A stretch of 64,000 nucleotides of DNA from UBA2561 sp964577275. Lineage in GTDB: Bacteria > Bacteroidota > Bacteroidia > Cytophagales > Thermoflexibacteraceae. Positions 60,592 to 64,000 of this stretch are shown here, piece by piece; within the stretch, counting starts at the first letter, position 1; each line of letters opens with the position of its first letter. The DNA lies in contig CAZNYR010000006.1 in the NCBI GenBank assembly GCA_964577275.1, forward strand, positions 5,164 through 69,163, written 5' to 3'. The notes under the pieces were generated by a model. The model had not been told where the DNA came from. It did not search any database and saw nothing but the letters and a program-made list of their open reading frames with translations. Both the position numbers and the translations under genes were made by a program.

Positions 60592-62211
60592 TTATAGATT
60601 TTTCTTGCTAATCTGTTTGCCTTTCATCGTATATAAAACGGGACGATAGTCAAAAACGGGTGGTTGTCCTTCATTTTCGGGGTTTTTACGGTGTATTTCG
60701 GTGGTTTGCAACTGCACTTGACCGCCCCACATATACGAAATTCCCATCATGGTACTGGGGATAAAATCCTGAATTAATTGTTTTCCCTCAAAAATATGTT
60801 CCATGTATAAGTTTTCGTCCGTTGTTTTTTCGAGAATTGGTCGAATGACTGGCGGATGATACAAGGAATCAATTAACATTTTTTTGTAATCCTTGCCTTT
60901 ACGACTCTTGACATAATATTCGTAGGTTTTTCGTTGTGGATTCACACGTTTTCCGACCACAAATAAATGATGTTCATCAACAAAATCTTGACTTGTAAAC
61001 GTATTAATGAGCGTAAAATCAGAGAAATGCGTTCGTAATGCAAAGAGTGCATCATGACCTTTTTGGGCTTTGGTATCGAAATTTTCACGTTTTTCGATGT
61101 CCATTAATTTTTGAAAATTAAAGTCTAATCTCCCTTTATTTGCCAAATCCATGACGTGTTCGATGAGTCGCAACCCAATCGCATAGGGGTTCAGCCCAAC
61201 TCGGCTAATGGAAGTAACCATCGCATTAATTTTGGCGTAGGCGACTTCGTGTCCTTTGATGCGGTCATCAGCACGAAAGAGGCGGTCATGCCAGTAACTT
61301 GCCCAGCCTTCGTTAATGATTTTGGTGCGGCGTTGCGGTTCAAAATAAATGCCCGTATTTCGGATAATAGTCATCACTTCTTTCATCCATTTATTTCCTT
61401 CCTTCCGTAGGAAAGGCGAATAATCTCGGACAAAAGTCATTAAATCAATTACCTTTTTATGGTCTTCGCTCTGGAGTTTATATTTCTCGAACAACGCTTC
61501 AAATTCGGGGTGTTTTTTACGAATTTCGGCAAAAAAGACCGATTCGGCAACATTTTCGCCCACTTGCTCAATCAAATCATTATAGCGTTCGATTTCATTA
61601 AAAAAATCATGTTGTGAAACCTGTCCAATATCTTGCAAAAATGTACTAAAATAATATTCAATGCGTGGCGATGGGTCTTTTTCGCCGTCATAATTCATTT
61701 TTGCCAGCGTTTCAAAATATCCTGTCATGTTGTCCATATTTCGGCTAAATTCGATGGCATAATCCACCCATCGTCCGTGCCGACTCCGAAGCTGATTTAT
61801 TAAACGTTTGTCCGCAAGTGCTTGACCTACAAAGTCATCCGACCACGTATGTTCAAACATTCGGTTATTTTGAAAAAAATCAATATGTCCCAACACATGA
61901 TAAAAAATCATAATATTGAGCCAGTCAGGATTATTGTCATTATAAAAGGAAATAGCTGGGCGTGAGTTAATTACGGTTTCGTAAGGGTTAGAAGGCTGGA
62001 TTTTATATTTGGCATTTTCTTTCAAAACTTCCACATCACTGACCCAATAATCGTAGAGTGTCGGAATCATGACTTTGGGTGATAGATGCAAAAATTCTCG
62101 ATTCGTAACTATATATTCAAGGGTTTCGCTCTCGAAACGCAAGCCCACTTCTTCGGCTCTTTGCTTGCATTCCTCCATGATTTTTTTGGCGCGTTGGCTG
62201 ATAATTTCCAT
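60592..62211 (-). CDS. SpoVR-family protein
   Basis: 539 residues, about the length of the SpoVR family. Text such as LEYIVTNREFLHLSPKVMIP, YYFSTFLQDIGQVSQHDFFN and NEGWASYWHDRLFRADDRIK matches the family, named after a spore-cortex gene but widespread in non-spore-formers and often next to YeaH and PrkA. Those partners are absent here. Biochemical function is unknown; cytosolic. Confidence 0.9.
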   Translation of the reverse strand: MEIISQRAKKIMEECKQRAEEVGLRFESETLEYIVTNREFLHLSPKVMIPTLYDYWVSDVEVLKENAKYKIQPSNPYETVINSRPAISFYNDNNPDWLNIMIFYHVLGHIDFFQNNRMFEHTWSDDFVGQALADKRLINQLRSRHGRWVDYAIEFSRNMDNMTGYFETLAKMNYDGEKDPSPRIEYYFSTFLQDIGQVSQHDFFNEIERYNDLIEQVGENVAESVFFAEIRKKHPEFEALFEKYKLQSEDHKKVIDLMTFVRDYSPFLRKEGNKWMKEVMTIIRNTGIYFEPQRRTKIINEGWASYWHDRLFRADDRIKGHEVAYAKINAMVTSISRVGLNPYAIGLRLIEHVMDLANKGRLDFNFQKLMDIEKRENFDTKAQKGHDALFALRTHFSDFTLINTFTSQDFVDEHHLFVVGKRVNPQRKTYEYYVKSRKGKDYKKMLIDSLYHPPVIRPILEKTTDENLYMEHIFEGKQLIQDFIPSTMMGISYMWGGQVQLQTTEIHRKNPENEGQPPVFDYRPVLYTMKGKQISKKNL

Positions 62212-62374
62212 AGAATGAGGGTTTGGTCTGTATTTTTATGTTTAATGGATTGCCTAAAGTACAAAATTTTTGGAAAAATGCGAACGTTCATACTCGCATT
62301 TTTTCAACGCATTTCACAAAAGTATAATACAATTTTGCTTCATAAATTAGCATAATTTACAAATAAAATTCAAC

Positions 62375-62410
62375 AAAAAAATCCTTGTTAAAGATTAACA
62401 AGGATTTTTT
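62375..62410 (-). terminator. Terminator of the LysM transglycosylase gene
   Basis: AAATCCTTGTTAA pairs with TTAACAAGGATTT around a 3-base loop, with A and T runs on either side. Lies about 20 bases past the stop at 62431 (minus). Confidence 0.75.
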
Positions 62411-62430
62411 CAGGATGATAATTTTGATGA

Positions 62431-64000
62431 TTATTTGATTCGTAATTTTTGTCCAACTTGTAATTTGTCGTTGGATAAACCGTTCAGGCTACGAATTTGT
62501 GCTACTGAAACGCCATGCCGTTGCGAAATCTTCCAAAGGCTGTCGCCTTGTCCCACAATATAGTGCATGGAAGTTTTGGTATCAGACTGGATAGTTTTCT
62601 GAACAGAATTATCTACTGATTTTGAGGCAGTTACTTTGCTTTTTTGGCTCGTTTGTGTGGCTGTTTTTTGAGGCGCATATCCTTTTCGATAAATGGTCAA
62701 AGATTTGCCCGCATGAATCAAATCAGAACGCAACCCGTTCCAACGTTTGATGTCCGAAACTGAAACTTTATATTTATACGCAATCAAGTTCAAGGATTCG
62801 CCATGTCGGATTTTATGGCTTACTTTGCTACTCCGATTGACAGAAGAAGCCGTTGTTTTTTTATGATAAGTCGTTGATTTACTGTTATTTGAAACCAACG
62901 TAATGTTTGGTTGTTCGTAAGTTCGAGGTGCTTTTTTGATATGTCCCAAAATTGCCAATTTGTTTTCCTCAAAAAATGGCTTACGAAGTGCAGGGATTTT
63001 CAGTCCATAATTATATACGCCGTGTGGCACGACATCTCGGCGCAATTCAGGATTTAAATCCGCCAAATCTTTGGCGCACACATTTAATTTTTCGGCTAAC
63101 GCATCCAGACTAATATACTGATTTACGGTAATGGTATCCGTTTCAATCGGGAATAAGGCATCATTCTGGATAATATTATGTTCTTCGGCATAGTGCATCA
63201 CGTAAGTTATGGCAATAAACATCGGAACATACGAACGGGTTTCTTTGGGCAAATAATCATAAATCTCCCAAAAACCTTTCTTTCCCGAACGTTTTTGTGC
63301 TTTTTTCAATCTGCCCGGTCCACAATTATAGGCGGCTAACGCCAATTCCCAATCGCCATCAAAATATTTGTGCAAGGCTTTGAGATATTTAGCGGCAGCT
63401 ACGGTCGATTTTTCGGGGTCCATTCGTTCATCAATGTAAGCGGTGCGTTTCAAGCCATACAAACGCCCCGTACTGGGCATGAACTGCCAAAGCCCGCCCG
63501 CTCCGACCCGTGAAACCGCCGTGGGCTTGAGTGCCGATTCGACAATCGCCAAATATTTTAATTCGTCAGGAACGTGATGCTCTTCCAAAATACGTTCAAA
63601 CATCGGAAAATAAACCTCTTTTCGGCGGAGCATTTCTTTGGAATAACTGCGTCTTTTGACCGCCAAATAATCTACAAATCCCCGTACTTCCGCATTGAAA
63701 GTCAGTGGAATACCATTACTTTTGAGGCAACTCAATCGGTCGGCAATTTCGGCATCCGATACGTGCGGGATATAATCAAAATCTAATTTTTTTTCATTGA
63801 CCTGCACCGTGTTTTCGTCAGGTTGATAAAACATATCTTCGCCAATTCGGTCTTGGGCATCCGCAATCGAAACCTCATCAATAACCACTGCAAATTCAAT
63901 CGGCGCAATATACCGATTAAAAAACCCTGAAAATAAATCCAAGGCGGCATCATAATGATTTTCGACAAAAAGAGAATCTTCTGGCGATAAAAAAATTTTA
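62431..64000 (-). CDS. Membrane-bound lytic transglycosylase with LysM, MltD-like (partial)
   Basis: At least 523 residues; the frame is open to the window edge and no ATG lies near, so the 5' end is outside. An SLT domain with catalytic Glu in IVESALKPTAVSRVGAGGLW and QFMPSTGRLYGL, then ALAAYNCGPGRLKKA, cleaves peptidoglycan glycan strands. After it come low-complexity linkers and two LysM modules (HKIRHGESLNLIAYKYKVSV, MHYIVGQGDSLWKISQRHGV) that bind the wall. Terminated by a strong hairpin. Confidence 0.92.
   Translation of the reverse strand, partial: KIFLSPEDSLFVENHYDAALDLFSGFFNRYIAPIEFAVVIDEVSIADAQDRIGEDMFYQPDENTVQVNEKKLDFDYIPHVSDAEIADRLSCLKSNGIPLTFNAEVRGFVDYLAVKRRSYSKEMLRRKEVYFPMFERILEEHHVPDELKYLAIVESALKPTAVSRVGAGGLWQFMPSTGRLYGLKRTAYIDERMDPEKSTVAAAKYLKALHKYFDGDWELALAAYNCGPGRLKKAQKRSGKKGFWEIYDYLPKETRSYVPMFIAITYVMHYAEEHNIIQNDALFPIETDTITVNQYISLDALAEKLNVCAKDLADLNPELRRDVVPHGVYNYGLKIPALRKPFFEENKLAILGHIKKAPRTYEQPNITLVSNNSKSTTYHKKTTASSVNRSSKVSHKIRHGESLNLIAYKYKVSVSDIKRWNGLRSDLIHAGKSLTIYRKGYAPQKTATQTSQKSKVTASKSVDNSVQKTIQSDTKTSMHYIVGQGDSLWKISQRHGVSVAQIRSLNGLSNDKLQVGQKLRIK

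Noticed and set aside
1..64000. tRNA or rRNA genes
   Set aside because: I looked for cloverleaf-type and TTCGAATCC-like segments in intergenic DNA and found none convincing.

Overview
The window is a chromosomal segment of a low-GC member of the Bacteroidota, most likely a Cytophagales-type gliding or marine bacterium. Support: a gliding-motility/T9SS type B C-terminal domain protein, Bacteroidota-type metF, purM, menC and the argG-linked GNAT, promoters of the TAnnTTTG type, and SpoIIE-type phosphatases fused to 7TMR-DISM or TPR sensor modules, which are common in Cytophagales. The genus is inferred, not shown. Three runs of exactly 100 N (6089-6188, 7098-7197, 32091-32190) are assembly gaps of unknown true size, and all three lie in repeats.

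Layout. 27-5752: HAD phosphatase, pyrophosphatase (ppa), metF, an outer-membrane beta-barrel protein and an FAD oxidoreductase. 5753-7420: a mobile REP/RAYT locus, with a complete REP-associated tyrosine transposase, a truncated tandem copy of its 5' part, and two families of hairpin repeat around them. 7470-20283: a small conserved protein, a T9SS-sorted protein, a hot-dog thioesterase, an ATE/GNAT-like transferase, PrxQ, fabF, rnc, a Nudix hydrolase, a TonB receptor, a 42-residue membrane peptide and a YbjQ protein. 20640-31681: a lipoprotein beta-glucosidase, a UbiA-like membrane protein, a metallo-beta-lactamase-fold protein with a ruined active site, a two-gene sensor/phosphatase operon, and the operon dtd-mazG-like-orf-menC. 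31806-36527: a PD-(D/E)XK transposase-type nuclease, SUMT, purB, a small STAS/SiaC-like protein and 3-hydroxyanthranilate dioxygenase. 37069-49820: a VIT/vWA protein, a signal peptidase I homologue lacking its catalytic dyad, a phytase-esterase-like protein, galE, a cyclophilin lipoprotein, enolase, a MarR regulator, a TMTC-like TPR membrane protein and ychF. 50122-64000: a TPR-SpoIIE phosphatase in operon with a metalloprotease/propeller/barrel protein, purM, an AAA ATPase, folA, argG and its GNAT, SpoVR and a LysM lytic transglycosylase that runs off the right edge.

Most of the window is housekeeping metabolism (purine, folate, menaquinone, arginine, fatty acid, glycolysis) mixed with envelope and signalling genes. 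The least ordinary content is (i) the REP/RAYT locus, whose two repeat families differ by compensatory base-pair changes, (ii) a second kind of dispersed palindrome at 31806 and 56254, (iii) two probable pseudoenzymes (signal peptidase and MBL protein), (iv) a GC-rich structured intergenic element near 60310-60386, and (v) an intergenic TGATWATCA motif. I saw no CRISPR array, rRNA or tRNA.
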